Shown here piece after piece: positions 1 to 9,857 of a stretch of 64,000 bases of DNA. This DNA comes from Sediminispirochaeta smaragdinae DSM 11293 (GTDB lineage Bacteria > Spirochaetota > Spirochaetia > DSM-16054 > Sediminispirochaetaceae). The DNA lies in the NCBI RefSeq assembly GCF_000143985.1, contig NC_014364.1:2232001-2296000 (forward strand), written 5' to 3'. Position 1 is the stretch's first letter. Every line of letters starts with the position of its first letter. A program made the position numbers and the translations under genes. The notes below the pieces were generated by a model, which made no database searches, was not told the origin of the DNA, and was given only the letters and a program-made list of their open reading frames with translations.

Positions 1-2040
1 GACCATCAGATATTCCGCATTCGATTCAACACCGAGCATCAGCGGATTCGCAAAACTCAGTTTCGGTTTCGGATTAAAACCTTGAGAAAAAGCAAGTCTG
101 ATCTGCGCACGCTGAAATGATCGCTCAAAGATCGTCATTGTATTAATGTGGCTTAAAAAAGAAGCCTTTCCCGTTTTACTAAAACGACAGAGAAGCGTCA
201 GCTGGGATTCGTTCTCAATGGACCTTTCTTTTATCGACGAATTCTGAGGCTCAGGCCCTGTTACAGAGGCTTCCGTTTCAACGATTGAAACATCTGAGAC
301 GCAGATTCCACAGTTATGATCACAGGGAACAGAACAGATGGAGGTTAACACAGCCTCCTTCGCTTGCTTCTTTTCACGCTTAAGAAAACCCTTTCCGACA
401 CCAAGATCAATGCTATCCCACGGCAGGCTCTCGTCAAGGCTCTTTTCTTCCAGAATCTCTTTCGTAATGTTCCAGCCGGAATTTGCAAAGAGATCCCGCC
501 AGAGATCCCGTTTGACATGCTCTTCCCATGCGTCGAGACCCGCTCCACGCTTAAAAGCTTGCTCGATCAAGGCTCCAACCCTAGCGTCCCCCCTGGACAG
601 AACCCCTTCAAGGGTCGAAATAAAGGGATCATGATAGTTTAACTTTACCGGCCCTCTCCGGAAACGCCCCTTAAGTCGCTGCAGTTTTTCGGAAGCTTCT
701 TCTTCGTGAAGCTGACGCGACCACTGGAATGGCGTATGGGGTTTGGGAATAAATGTTCCGACATTCACATTGATAGGCATCCGCACACTTTGCTGAATCT
801 CTTCAATATAGTCACCAATGAGATCGACTTCATTCTCGGCATTACCTATAGGCAGACCTATCATAAAATAAAACTTTGCCAAGCGCCATCCGGACTGTTT
901 GGCTGTCCTGAGGATATCGATCACTTGTTCGATGGGAACACTTTTATTGATCGTTTTCTGCGCATTATCTCCCGGTACCTCGATGGCAAAGGTCAAACCG
1001 CTTTTCCTAACCCTTGAGATTTCCTGGAGAAGCGGCAGGGTGAAACTGTTGACTTTCAGGGAGGGTAAGGAAAACGATACGCCATCGGAGGCGTATCGTT
1101 GATTGAGTAGCGTGATAAGCTGATGGATATGGCTATAATCCCCTGAAGAAAGAGAAGAGAGTGTGATCTCGCGATAACCGGCACACCGGACCAAGAATTC
1201 CACCTCTTCAAGAATATGCTCAAGGGGTTTTTCACGTTTCTGGCGATAAAAATATCCGGCATGGCAAAAACGGCACCCATTAGGGCAGCCGCGCATAATC
1301 TCAACGACACCATGGTCTTGTACCACCTTGATATTCGGGACAGGTACAGGGCCAAGGGAAGCAGTGCCGAATCCCTGCCAGGAAGCACGAATTGTCATCT
1401 CACTCTTTTCTGGGTACCATATATGCTTGCTTGCACGCAGCAGGCTGATGAGGGAATCCCTATCAGCGCCCTGCTTCTTAGCATCCGCAAGTTGTGAAAC
1501 AAGGTTGGAGAATACGCTCTCTGCCTCTCCGATAAAAACCCCGTCGAAGAAAGCCCCGAAAGGCGTAGGATTTGTTACAGCCGGACCGCCTGCAATAACG
1601 ATGGGATCCCCTTCCCTTCTCTCTTTGCTGTGAAGGGCTACCCCGCCTGCATGGAGGACATGTAAAATAGTCGTGGCGGATAATTCATATCCGATGGAAA
1701 TACCGAGAAGATCGAGGCGGTTGAGGGGAATCCCATTTTCGAGGGTAAAAAGAGGTATACTGTGGACCAAAAGTTCTTCCTCGAAATCAAAGGCAGGAGC
1801 AAAAACACGCTCGCAGGCAACATGTTCTAAAGCGTTTAAACTGCCGTACAATATCTTTACGGCATTATTTGACATCCCGATTTCATAAAGATCCGGGAAA
1901 CAGATTCCGACGCGATATAACCCAGCGAGTTCTTTACGGATCATGCCGTATTCACCACCGACATATCGACCGGGCTGCAGAACTTGATGGAGGATACCGC
2001 GAAGATCTTTTTCCGGAATAATCAAATTGCTATGTTTCAC
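1..2040 (-). CDS. B12-binding radical SAM protein fused to DUF2344 (3' end outside window)
   Basis: The frame is open from a GTG at 2040 to the left edge, so the protein is incomplete. The GTG follows an in-frame TAG directly and lies 11 nt after the rodA stop, with a weak AGGGG upstream. The first ~200 residues resemble a cobalamin-binding domain. A CPNGCRFC motif (CxxxCxxC, 4Fe-4S radical SAM) falls at about residue 252 (bases 1264-1287). Near the edge the frame reads FSQGFNPKPKLSFANP, typical of DUF2344. This domain order matches the TIGR03960-type radical SAM family, whose reaction is not known to me; some members lie beside ribosomal or RNase genes. It is the last gene of the rod-shape run. 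Confidence 0.85.
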   Translation of the reverse strand, partial: MKHSNLIIPEKDLRGILHQVLQPGRYVGGEYGMIRKELAGLYRVGICFPDLYEIGMSNNAVKILYGSLNALEHVACERVFAPAFDFEEELLVHSIPLFTLENGIPLNRLDLLGISIGYELSATTILHVLHAGGVALHSKERREGDPIVIAGGPAVTNPTPFGAFFDGVFIGEAESVFSNLVSQLADAKKQGADRDSLISLLRASKHIWYPEKSEMTIRASWQGFGTASLGPVPVPNIKVVQDHGVVEIMRGCPNGCRFCHAGYFYRQKREKPLEHILEEVEFLVRCAGYREITLSSLSSGDYSHIHQLITLLNQRYASDGVSFSLPSLKVNSFTLPLLQEISRVRKSGLTFAIEVPGDNAQKTINKSVPIEQVIDILRTAKQSGWRLAKFYFMIGLPIGNAENEVDLIGDYIEEIQQSVRMPINVNVGTFIPKPHTPFQWSRQLHEEEASEKLQRLKGRFRRGPVKLNYHDPFISTLEGVLSRGDARVGALIEQAFKRGAGLDAWEEHVKRDLWRDLFANSGWNITKEILEEKSLDESLPWDSIDLGVGKGFLKREKKQAKEAVLTSICSVPCDHNCGICVSDVSIVETEASVTGPEPQNSSIKERSIENESQLTLLCRFSKTGKASFLSHINTMTIFERSFQRAQIRLAFSQGFNPKPKLSFANPLMLGVESNAEYLMV

Positions 2041-2051
2041 CTACACGGCCC

Positions 2052-3389
2052 CTAATAGTGATATCGTCTGACATAAATATTCTGAATAAGAGAAAGTCCA
2101 ATTAAAGCCGTCCAGAGAGAGGATCCACCGTATGAAAGGAAGAAGAGCGGTATACCGGTAATCGGCATAATGCCAATTGCCATACCTATATTAACCACGA
2201 GGTGGAAAAAGAACATTCCGACGACTCCAGCGATTACCAATGAACCAAAGGTATCTTTGCTGGAAAAAATCATGGTAAGCCCGCGAAAAATAATCAGGGC
2301 GAACAGGGCTATAACAAGTACAGACCCGAAGAATCCCAGTTCTTCCGCAAGAATCGAGAAAATAAAATCGGTGCTCTGCTGAGGAAGAAAGCGGTAATGG
2401 CTTTGAGTTCCCTGCAAATAGCCCTTTCCCCATACTCCTCCGGACCCGACTGCTGTTACCGATTGTATAATGTTCCATCCGTTTCCTTGAGGATCGACCG
2501 ATGGATCAATAAAAACGATTAGACGCATGATCTGATAATCTTTCAGAACCTTTCCAACCATTCGGGAAGCAAACAGGGCTGAGGTTATTATCACCAAGCC
2601 ATATCCGATCCAGTAGAAATAGCGCTGCTTTGTAATAAGAAAGCCGACCCAGGCAGAAACAGTAGCCAGGAGTAAGGCTCCTCCTAGGACGCGAAAAAGA
2701 AATGGATTCGTAAGTACCTGGACGAAGGCAATCTGTCGTTGAATGAAATAGAGCTGCCACACCGGTAAGACCCCAATCAGAATGGTCAACGAGCCAACGG
2801 CAATGAGAAAAAATATATAACGCTTTTGCACTCCGGCGATAAAGGCAATAGTAAGGAAAATGGGCACATAGACCGAAGCGGTACCGAGATCAGGCTGTAC
2901 AAGGATAAACGCCATCGGTACGACAGCCAAAAACATTCCCTTAAGGAAAACAGACAGCTTTTTCACACCCTTCTTATTGTTTTCAAAATAGCGAGCGAGC
3001 AAGATAATTGTCGATATCTTGGCAAACTCGGAAGGCTGAATACCAAAACCAAAAAAACCGAGCCAGGAGCGGGCTCCGTTGACCGACTTTCCCAAAACAA
3101 GAGTAGAAATCAGCAAAAAAATTGAAAAAAAGTATATGACGACGGCCCACATGCGAATTATTGAATAGTCAACCATGAGCAGTACAAAGAAAAGTACAAT
3201 ACCAAGAACAGCCCATATAATCTGATAAAGATACTCATTTGAAACAAGTTCGCCACTCGAATTTATGCCGCTGGAATAGATGAAGAGAACCCCCAAAACC
3301 ATCAAAATCAGCATGGAGATGAAGAGTATCAGATCAAAATTAAAGATATTTCCCGACCTTGCCACTCTAATTCTCCTTCCTGCGATCAT
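2052..3389 (-). CDS. rodA: Rod-shape SEDS peptidoglycan glycosyltransferase RodA
   Basis: A 445-residue polytopic membrane protein of the FtsW/RodA/SpoVE family. SEDS proteins polymerise lipid II into glycan strands and act with a class B PBP in the elongasome. About ten hydrophobic segments are visible, and the C-terminal PITGIPLFFLSYGGSS is the family signature. The start overlaps the end of the PBP2 gene by 23 nt, so the two are probably translationally coupled, and the pair follows mreBCD. Assignment to RodA rather than FtsW rests on this neighbourhood. Confidence 0.95.
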   Translation of the reverse strand: MIAGRRIRVARSGNIFNFDLILFISMLILMVLGVLFIYSSGINSSGELVSNEYLYQIIWAVLGIVLFFVLLMVDYSIIRMWAVVIYFFSIFLLISTLVLGKSVNGARSWLGFFGFGIQPSEFAKISTIILLARYFENNKKGVKKLSVFLKGMFLAVVPMAFILVQPDLGTASVYVPIFLTIAFIAGVQKRYIFFLIAVGSLTILIGVLPVWQLYFIQRQIAFVQVLTNPFLFRVLGGALLLATVSAWVGFLITKQRYFYWIGYGLVIITSALFASRMVGKVLKDYQIMRLIVFIDPSVDPQGNGWNIIQSVTAVGSGGVWGKGYLQGTQSHYRFLPQQSTDFIFSILAEELGFFGSVLVIALFALIIFRGLTMIFSSKDTFGSLVIAGVVGMFFFHLVVNIGMAIGIMPITGIPLFFLSYGGSSLWTALIGLSLIQNIYVRRYHY

Positions 3390-5235
3390 TATGAAGCCAT
3401 CCCCAGTGAAGGGCCTTCAGAGCCTCATCATAGGTTTGATGTGCGAAGATTCCCTGGAAGATGATGTTGGCTGCCCTGACAGCCCACCATTCCCAATCAT
3501 TGGATGCTTCGACCATGGTCACTACTACCAGCTGGTCTTCAGGCGGAGCACCGTAGGGACCGTTTGCTGCAAACCAAGCATGCCATCGGTCGTCATAGCC
3601 TACCTCGGCCGTTCCTGTCTTACCAGCTACATCGACAGCCTTTGTTGTGATTACAACGGCTGCCGTCCCGTCCGTGATAACCCCCCGCATATTTTCCTGA
3701 ACCGTTTTGAAGGTCTCCTTGCTGATCGGAGCCGTTTTGTATGCCACAGGGTCGACAACCCTAACGGTCTCGCCGCTGGTGGGGTCTCTTACCTCTTTGA
3801 GGAAATGGGGACGATAAATAACGCCTTGATTGACGGTCATCGCTACAGCATTTGCCAACTGAATCGGTGTAACCAAGAGGTAACCCTGTCCAATCGAAAG
3901 GTTAACCGTGTCACCACCGACCCAGGGACTGTTAAAACGTTGCTGTTTCCACTGGGGAGTGGGAACGAGACCTGCTATCTCTCCCGGAATATCAATTCCG
4001 GAAACTGAACCAAAACCGAACAGTTTGGCATATTCGGAAATGATATCGATCCCCAAATGTCGTAGGCCTAAAGTATAAAAATAGACATCACAACTTTCCT
4101 CCAGGGCCTCTTTCAGATTAAGGGGCCCATGGCCATGGAGCAGGTGACAGTTGAAGTAGCGATCGCCAAGGCGAAAACGTCCTTCGCAGGTTATCGTTTT
4201 CTGAGGATCGATGGCATGCTCCTCCAGTGCAGCGGTAGTCATAATAATCTTAAAGGTTGAGCCCGGAGGATTTGCAGATTGTATTGCTCGATTGAGAAAT
4301 GGGTTATGGGGGTCAAGGCTCAAGGTCCGAAAGGCTTCGTCAGATGTGTCGGTGTAAAAAAGATTTGGGTCAAACCAAGGATAGGAAACCATGGCGATAA
4401 TTTCGCCGGTGGCAGGCTTGAGAACAATGGCCGATCCCATCCTGTCACCGAGGGCTTCTTCACACAGTTTCTGAATGCGCTTATCAACGGTAAGTACGAG
4501 GTTTTTGCCATTTTCAGGGGCTTCGAAGCGATCTTCGATGCCGCCGATTTGGCGGCCCCTGACATCAACCGTAGAAAAGGAACGTCCATCCTTTCCTCGA
4601 AGCAAGGTATCGTAGCCTTTTTCTATCCCGCTTTTGCCGATGACAGAATTGATATTGTATCCCTGATTGTAGAGGACCTGTAGTTCCTCAACGGTGATGT
4701 TGCCCACATAACCGAGGATGTGTGAAAGAGAGCCGATGTCATTGTAGTTTCGAATGGACTTGCTGTTCCAGGTGACGCCGGGAAAGTCTTCAACACGTTC
4801 GGCAATTCTGGTGACCGTTGCGAGATCAACTCCACTTTTCACCTCAATAGGCTGAAAGTACTGAGATGCTCGAGCCGGAATCTTCTTTTCAATAGCAGAT
4901 TCCGGCATATTCAGTACCCTTCCAAGCCGTTCGAACACAGCATTTCGGTTATCCGCCGGAAGCTGAGCAGGGATGATATATACGGCAAAGGAGTCTATGT
5001 TTGTCGCAAGCGGATAATCGGCATTACGATCAAAAATCTCACCACGTTGGGCCGGTACCGTAAATGAACGCATGGCAACGGCCTTTGCGCGATCTTGATA
5101 AAAAATCGTATGAACTACCTGCATGTTGAAAAGATACAGAAGATAGATTAACACGAGCAGGCCGAAGATGAATCCCAGAACAAGAACTCTCGACTTGCGG
5201 ACTGTTGAGTCTTGGGGCCCGGAAAAACCCGTCAT
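3367..5235 (-). CDS. mrdA: Penicillin-binding protein 2 (elongation transpeptidase)
   Basis: A 622-residue class B PBP that cross-links peptidoglycan during rod elongation. One N-terminal membrane anchor (residues ~15-35) is followed by a PBP dimerisation domain and then the transpeptidase domain. The catalytic motifs are present: STFK at about residue 325, SCD at about 379 and KTG (AGKTGTAEV) at about 535. Length and motif order are normal for MrdA. The ATG overlaps the mreD stop and the gene runs into rodA, fitting a PBP2-RodA synthase pair. Confidence 0.95.
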   Translation of the reverse strand: MTGFSGPQDSTVRKSRVLVLGFIFGLLVLIYLLYLFNMQVVHTIFYQDRAKAVAMRSFTVPAQRGEIFDRNADYPLATNIDSFAVYIIPAQLPADNRNAVFERLGRVLNMPESAIEKKIPARASQYFQPIEVKSGVDLATVTRIAERVEDFPGVTWNSKSIRNYNDIGSLSHILGYVGNITVEELQVLYNQGYNINSVIGKSGIEKGYDTLLRGKDGRSFSTVDVRGRQIGGIEDRFEAPENGKNLVLTVDKRIQKLCEEALGDRMGSAIVLKPATGEIIAMVSYPWFDPNLFYTDTSDEAFRTLSLDPHNPFLNRAIQSANPPGSTFKIIMTTAALEEHAIDPQKTITCEGRFRLGDRYFNCHLLHGHGPLNLKEALEESCDVYFYTLGLRHLGIDIISEYAKLFGFGSVSGIDIPGEIAGLVPTPQWKQQRFNSPWVGGDTVNLSIGQGYLLVTPIQLANAVAMTVNQGVIYRPHFLKEVRDPTSGETVRVVDPVAYKTAPISKETFKTVQENMRGVITDGTAAVVITTKAVDVAGKTGTAEVGYDDRWHAWFAANGPYGAPPEDQLVVVTMVEASNDWEWWAVRAANIIFQGIFAHQTYDEALKALHWGWLHNDRRKEN

Positions 5236-5741
5236 CAGAACCCTTCCCGCTGCTTACCGTTCATCAAACCGGTCACTTTCAGAATTCCAAAAACGAAGGG
5301 AGACAGGATCATGTTCATAACAAGCTCAAGCCAGGATACTGCAGAAAAAGAAGACACCTCACTCGACGCAAGAAAGACGACGTCGAGGAGTGCCGATAGT
5401 ACCATTTTAAAAAGAGATGCAAAAAATAGTAGTAATAACGGGAAAAACAATGGGTCAAGAAATACCTTTCCCTTACTCTTACCAAAAAGATAGCCGGTAA
5501 CAGAATATATCAATCCAAAATATCCAAAGGGAGCAAGGGTAAGAGCATCGAGAAAAAGCCCGGCGATAAACCCTAAAAGGATAGCCTTAAAAGAACCTGT
5601 CGAATGGGCCATAAAGACCAACAGGACGAGAACAAAATCGGGACGGACACCAGCCCAGCCCACATTTTTAAAGAAAGTAGTGTCGATAAAGATGACAACA
5701 AGAAGGATAATTGCATATAAAAAAGATTTTCTCGTTCTCAC
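5235..5741 (-). CDS. mreD: Rod-shape-determining membrane protein MreD
   Basis: A 168-residue, very hydrophobic protein with about five transmembrane segments. MreD is a poorly conserved integral-membrane part of the elongasome that works with MreC. The call rests on size, hydrophobicity and position: it overlaps mreC by 4 nt (ATGA) upstream and touches mrdA downstream. Confidence 0.88.
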   Translation of the reverse strand: MRTRKSFLYAIILLVVIFIDTTFFKNVGWAGVRPDFVLVLLVFMAHSTGSFKAILLGFIAGLFLDALTLAPFGYFGLIYSVTGYLFGKSKGKVFLDPLFFPLLLLFFASLFKMVLSALLDVVFLASSEVSSFSAVSWLELVMNMILSPFVFGILKVTGLMNGKQREGF

Positions 5742-6592
5742 TGATTGGGCTCCTGCTTCAGAATAAAAACATATTCAAGTCGTGAGAAATCGATAGCCGG
5801 CTCAATCTCAATAATCAAGGAGGGCTGCCATTCGGGAGATTCAATCCCCACTACTCTTCCGATGGGTATTGAGGCAGGATAGATAGAACGCAAACCGCTG
5901 GTCACCACCAGATCGCCATAACGAATTTCCTCTTTTGCGCGTTTCTTAACATAGCGCATAAAAATAGCTCCACCCTTTTTACCATCACCACCGACCAAAC
6001 CTTCATAACGTCCGGCTGAAAAACGGGCGGCGACAAAGCATTCGTGATCGAAAATGGGAAGGATCATCGCTGTCCTTGACGTGGCCGAAATAACCTTTCC
6101 GACCAGCCCTTGGCGGCCATCCTGATAGGCAATCACTGGCATATCAACGGCGACACCGCTGCTCATGCCCTTATCGACGGTCATTCCGTGAAAAAGGGTT
6201 CCGGGATCCATTGCAATAACCCGAGCCGGTACGTGCCGATAGGATAGTTCTCCCGAAAAGCTTAATTGATCGCGTAAGCGATCATTTTCCGCTCGAAGAG
6301 AGTCGAGGTCCCGTTGGATAATCTGATAGTGTTCAACCTGATTTTGCAAGGCACGGTAATCTTTTCGCAAATCACGTAGTTCACCGATGGAGTTGACGGT
6401 GCCGGAAAAAAAGTTGCCTACGGAGGCAAATAGATATTGGACCGCGGCTGCCGAGCCCCTGACAAGACCCACCGGATTTGTAAAACGATTCTTCGTTTCA
6501 AATCCCATTCCGACGAGGCAGATAAAAATAGAAACAGCCAGCAGACACCCTGCCGCATGCGATGAGATAAACTCTTTTGGCTTTTTCATCAT
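5738..6592 (-). CDS. mreC: Rod-shape-determining protein MreC
   Basis: A 284-residue protein with one N-terminal transmembrane segment (residues ~10-30), a coiled coil at about 70-110 (LRDLRKDYRALQNQVEHY) and a beta-rich periplasmic part containing GLVGKV and GDLVVTSGL, as in MreC. MreC forms filaments that link MreB in the cytoplasm to PBP2 outside. It lies 17 nt after mreB and overlaps mreD by 4 nt. Confidence 0.94.
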   Translation of the reverse strand: MMKKPKEFISSHAAGCLLAVSIFICLVGMGFETKNRFTNPVGLVRGSAAAVQYLFASVGNFFSGTVNSIGELRDLRKDYRALQNQVEHYQIIQRDLDSLRAENDRLRDQLSFSGELSYRHVPARVIAMDPGTLFHGMTVDKGMSSGVAVDMPVIAYQDGRQGLVGKVISATSRTAMILPIFDHECFVAARFSAGRYEGLVGGDGKKGGAIFMRYVKKRAKEEIRYGDLVVTSGLRSIYPASIPIGRVVGIESPEWQPSLIIEIEPAIDFSRLEYVFILKQEPNQ

Positions 6593-6609
6593 GAAAGCCT
6601 TTTACCACA

Positions 6610-7653
6610 TCAACTGTTGAGTGTGTTGTAGATCGTTTTGCTTCCGAAGGCATCACGCGTATGCTCAAAATACATGCCTGCACCCTGAGCAACGCAAAGA
6701 AGTGGCTCCTCGGCAAGGATAACGGGAACCCCTGTTTCCTTTGCAATCAGTCTGGGAAAGCCCTTTAGAAGAGAACCTCCTCCTGTCATAACAATACCAC
6801 GTTCGACGATATCTGCCGCAAGTTCCGGAGGGGTCTGTCCCAGTGTACGTTTAATCTCTTCAACAACGGCATTGATCGGCTCCTGAAGCGCTTCTCGGAC
6901 TTCCACGCTATCGATTTCCAGTCTTCTGGGAAGACCGGTGATGGCATCGGTTCCCTTAATCTCCATTTTTTCAATCTTCTTATCGGCGGTAGCATTGCCA
7001 ATCGATATCTTGAGATTCTCAGCAGTCTGTTCTCCGATAATCAGATTATGAACATTTCTAACATGCTTGATGATCGACTCGTCAAACTCGTCTCCACCGA
7101 GACGAATGGCATTGGTAACAACCATACCACCAAGGCTGATTACAGAAATTTCGGTTGTCCCCCCTCCAATGTCACAAACCATATGACCGGCAGGTTCAAA
7201 GATGGGAATATCGGCACCGATAGCTGCAGCAAGAGACTCCTCGATGACTTTCACTTCACGTGCGCCAGCCTTATAGGCACTCTCTTCCACGGCCCGTCGT
7301 TCAACCTCTGTTATGCAGGTAGGGACACCAATTACCATACGGGGTTTTACAAACCAGCGACGCGGTAGGATTTTCGAAATGAAATAACGTATCATCTTTT
7401 CGGTTGTTTCTAGATCGGCGATAACACCGTCCCTCAAGGGACGAATTGCGATGATATCGCCGGGGGTCTTCCAAAGCATTCTCTTTGCCTCTGCTCCCAC
7501 TGCAACGACCTTTTTTGTCCCCCGTTCAACCGCAACGACGGAGGGCTCACTGATCACAATACCCTTCCCACGTACATATACCAAGGTGTTACATGTTCCA
7601 AGATCAATGCCTATATCCGTAGAAAAAGCTCCGGCTAGTTTTTTCATGGCCAT
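6610..7653 (-). CDS. mreB: Actin-like cell-shape protein MreB
   Basis: A 347-residue actin fold. The first phosphate loop reads [11 protein letters not shown], the second [17 protein letters not shown], and the adenosine motif [11 protein letters not shown]. MreB filaments under the membrane steer lateral wall synthesis by the PBP2/RodA pair encoded downstream. A GGAGG sits upstream of the ATG at 7653; a second ATG two codons in is also possible. It is the first gene of the mre run and lies 23 nt after the TPR gene. Confidence 0.97.
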   Translation of the reverse strand: MAMKKLAGAFSTDIGIDLGTCNTLVYVRGKGIVISEPSVVAVERGTKKVVAVGAEAKRMLWKTPGDIIAIRPLRDGVIADLETTEKMIRYFISKILPRRWFVKPRMVIGVPTCITEVERRAVEESAYKAGAREVKVIEESLAAAIGADIPIFEPAGHMVCDIGGGTTEISVISLGGMVVTNAIRLGGDEFDESIIKHVRNVHNLIIGEQTAENLKISIGNATADKKIEKMEIKGTDAITGLPRRLEIDSVEVREALQEPINAVVEEIKRTLGQTPPELAADIVERGIVMTGGGSLLKGFPRLIAKETGVPVILAEEPLLCVAQGAGMYFEHTRDAFGSKTIYNTLNS

Positions 7654-7676
7654 CTGAAGTAGTCCTCCATGTTGTT

Positions 7677-8654
7677 TTAGTAAAGCTTTGTCAGGGCTCC
7701 GTAATGTGAAGGGTCGATTTCAAGAGCCCTTCGCCATTCAGCCCGAGCCTTTACCCTATTGTTCTGCTTCTCAAATACTTCACCAAGATAATAATATGCA
7801 TCGGCAGATCGCTTATTTGTCTCAAGAATTTTCTCATATTGGCTTTTTGCTTTCTCCAATTCGCCGCGATCCATATATAACGAACCGAGCAAAAATCTAC
7901 TTTTTTGTTCGATTCCCTCATCTTCGGTGGCTCCTATTGCCTTCAGAAGAAACGCTTCTGCTTCTTTATATAACTCCATCTTATCATAAGTTTGTCCAAT
8001 CGTCAGGTAAAGTATATCACTTGGTTCTTTTTCCACCGCCTTGAGAAAATAATCAAGACTCTTTTGGTACTGCCCAAGCTCGCCATAGGCTAACCCGATA
8101 TACTCCAGAGTATCATCACCCTCATAGCCCTCTTCCTCGGATGCCAATAAATTCCGAAGCGCGAGATCTGCATAATAGCGCCCTTTGTGATAATAGGTTT
8201 TACCCAAAACATATTGGATCTGGGCCTTCATGGGAACATCATCAAAAAGCAAGGCCCTTCGCAAATCAGCAATGGCATCGTCAAATACCGGAAGTTGCTC
8301 TTCCGGAGTATATTGACCGATTCCATAGTAAAAGGAGGCAAAGCCATGATAGATCAAGGCCTCCAAAGAGAGCGGATCTTGATCCAGGACTCGATTGGAC
8401 CAGGAGAGAACCCCTGAATAGTCACCCTGCTTCCATAATGCTTCGGGAGAAACATCCCCCTCTTCATTAGTATCTCCAGGCGAAAGAGTTGTCTCATCAA
8501 CCGAAATATCAACCGGAAGCTTTTTTGGGGTCAAAAAAAAGATAAGAACGGCGCCAACAAGCAAAACCGAGACAATTGTGATGATAATTATTGGTCCCCG
8601 TCGCCTTTTTTCCGGCCGATATCCGGTTTGATATCTGCTTTGGGGCAGGATCAT
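7677..8654 (-). CDS. Membrane-anchored TPR-repeat protein
   Basis: A 325-residue protein with a basic N-terminus, one transmembrane segment (residues ~20-42, [20 protein letters not shown]) and about six tetratricopeptide repeats exposed outside the cytoplasm. The ATG at 8654 is chosen because GGAG lies 7 nt before it. Longer starts at 8666 or 8711 would begin in the T-run or the 3' stem of RNase P RNA and have no ribosome-binding site. It precedes mreB, so a scaffolding role in wall synthesis is plausible but is inference. Confidence 0.82.
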   Translation of the reverse strand: MILPQSRYQTGYRPEKRRRGPIIIITIVSVLLVGAVLIFFLTPKKLPVDISVDETTLSPGDTNEEGDVSPEALWKQGDYSGVLSWSNRVLDQDPLSLEALIYHGFASFYYGIGQYTPEEQLPVFDDAIADLRRALLFDDVPMKAQIQYVLGKTYYHKGRYYADLALRNLLASEEEGYEGDDTLEYIGLAYGELGQYQKSLDYFLKAVEKEPSDILYLTIGQTYDKMELYKEAEAFLLKAIGATEDEGIEQKSRFLLGSLYMDRGELEKAKSQYEKILETNKRSADAYYYLGEVFEKQNNRVKARAEWRRALEIDPSHYGALTKLY

Positions 8655-8671
8655 GTTTCGCTCCATAAAAA

Positions 8672-9021
8672 AAAGCAGGCCTGTAAGCCGGGTTCTGTTA
8701 TAGACGGCCATCTATCTGGGAAGACCGTTACCGATCCTCTCATGCAGCCTACCCGCGGAATCGAGCGGACCACCCTACCGCTGCTTGGCTTTGCTCCGAG
8801 TGAGGTTTTCAGTGCCCTTACCGTTGCCGGAAAGGCGGTGGGCTCTTACCCCGCCGTTTCACCCTTACCCATCCGAACCAAATCGGATAGGCGGTATACT
8901 TTCTGTTGCACTATCTGTGACGACGCAAAATCGTCCCCGGGAATTACCCGGCACTCTGTCCTGCGGAGCCCGGACTTTCCTCCATTTCCACAAAGAAACG
9001 GCGGCCGCCCGGCCTGCTTTC
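8672..9021 (-). ncRNA. rnpB: RNase P RNA (class A)
   Basis: The minus strand shows the class A hallmarks: a 5' P1 strand AAGCAGGCC; the conserved GGAGGAAAGTCCGGGCTCC near the 5' end; and a 3' CAGAACCCGGCTTACAGG followed by GGCCTGCTT, which closes P1 on the 5' strand. A run of eight T follows, so P1 plus the T-run may also end transcription. The ends are set by P1 and are good to a few bases. It sits between the zinc-ribbon gene and the TPR gene and has no open frame of its own. It is the catalytic RNA that trims tRNA 5' leaders. Confidence 0.96.
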
Positions 9022-9047
9022 ATATAAATGCTGTTTTTATCTTCGAG

Positions 9048-9845
9048 TTACTCGTCTAACCCGAAATCCTCCAAATTAACAAGATCCGTAAGGCTACCAC
9101 TATCCTCTTCCGTTACAAAATCACCGGTAGCAACCTCTTCTTCTTCATAAAAAAGAATTCTACTACAATAGGGGCAAAAAAGAATATTTTCTCCCGAGCG
9201 TACATCATTCTCGAATTGAGCGGGAAGCATCATATGGCAACCGGTACACACCGAATCTTTTACCGGCACAATACCAAGACCGGCTTTGCTTCGGATGATT
9301 CGTTCAAACTTAAAAAGGATCTCCTCGTCAAGTCCTGGAGAAATTTCCTGTTCCTCTTTCTCCAGTTCACGAAGCAGAATTCGCTTATCTTCACTCTCCA
9401 GTTCTATCCGCTCCTGTTCGGCATGAAGCTCCTCTTCCTGCTGACGAATCATCGACTCTTCCTGCTCTAAAGAATAGGAAAGCTCTTCAAGCTCCTTTTC
9501 CTGCCTCAGGATTTCCTTTCTCAGATGCTGTTCCTTTTCGGTGGCATCCTTGATCTCTTTGTCCAAAGCCTCATATTCACGCTGAGTAGAGATCTGATCC
9601 ATCTGTTTCTCGTATCCTTCCCGTTGATGTTCAGCATCGTCGAGACGAATCCTCAGGCGTCGTATCTGTTCTTTTGTTTCTTCAACCTGACCGTTTTTCT
9701 CTACATAACTCTTTTTCAGCCGGTTGAGTAGTTCAGTCTTGGTATTGAGGACCTTCGGTATATCACGAATTTCCTGTTCGATCTCAAATTTCTTCGAGAG
9801 CACCTCTTGAAGGGATTTGAGCTTCGAAAAAACATCCTGCATCAT
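9048..9845 (-). CDS. Coiled-coil protein with C-terminal C4 zinc ribbon
   Basis: A 265-residue protein. Residues ~1-180 form a long charged coiled coil (many E, K, Q and R in heptads), followed by a zinc ribbon with VCTGCH at about 195 and FCPYC at about 222, then an acidic tail. This is the architecture of the C4-type zinc-ribbon (zf-RING_7, formerly DUF164) family, present in many bacteria and of uncertain function. It lies 12 nt after rpoD and is probably co-transcribed with it. Confidence 0.85.
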   Translation of the reverse strand: MMQDVFSKLKSLQEVLSKKFEIEQEIRDIPKVLNTKTELLNRLKKSYVEKNGQVEETKEQIRRLRIRLDDAEHQREGYEKQMDQISTQREYEALDKEIKDATEKEQHLRKEILRQEKELEELSYSLEQEESMIRQQEEELHAEQERIELESEDKRILLRELEKEEQEISPGLDEEILFKFERIIRSKAGLGIVPVKDSVCTGCHMMLPAQFENDVRSGENILFCPYCSRILFYEEEEVATGDFVTEEDSGSLTDLVNLEDFGLDE

Positions 9846-9857
9846 CGGATAAACTCC

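Noticed and set aside
8655-8711. Longer N-terminus of the TPR protein
   Set aside because: It would start inside the 3' stem and T-run of RNase P RNA and has no ribosome site; the ATG at 8654 has GGAG.
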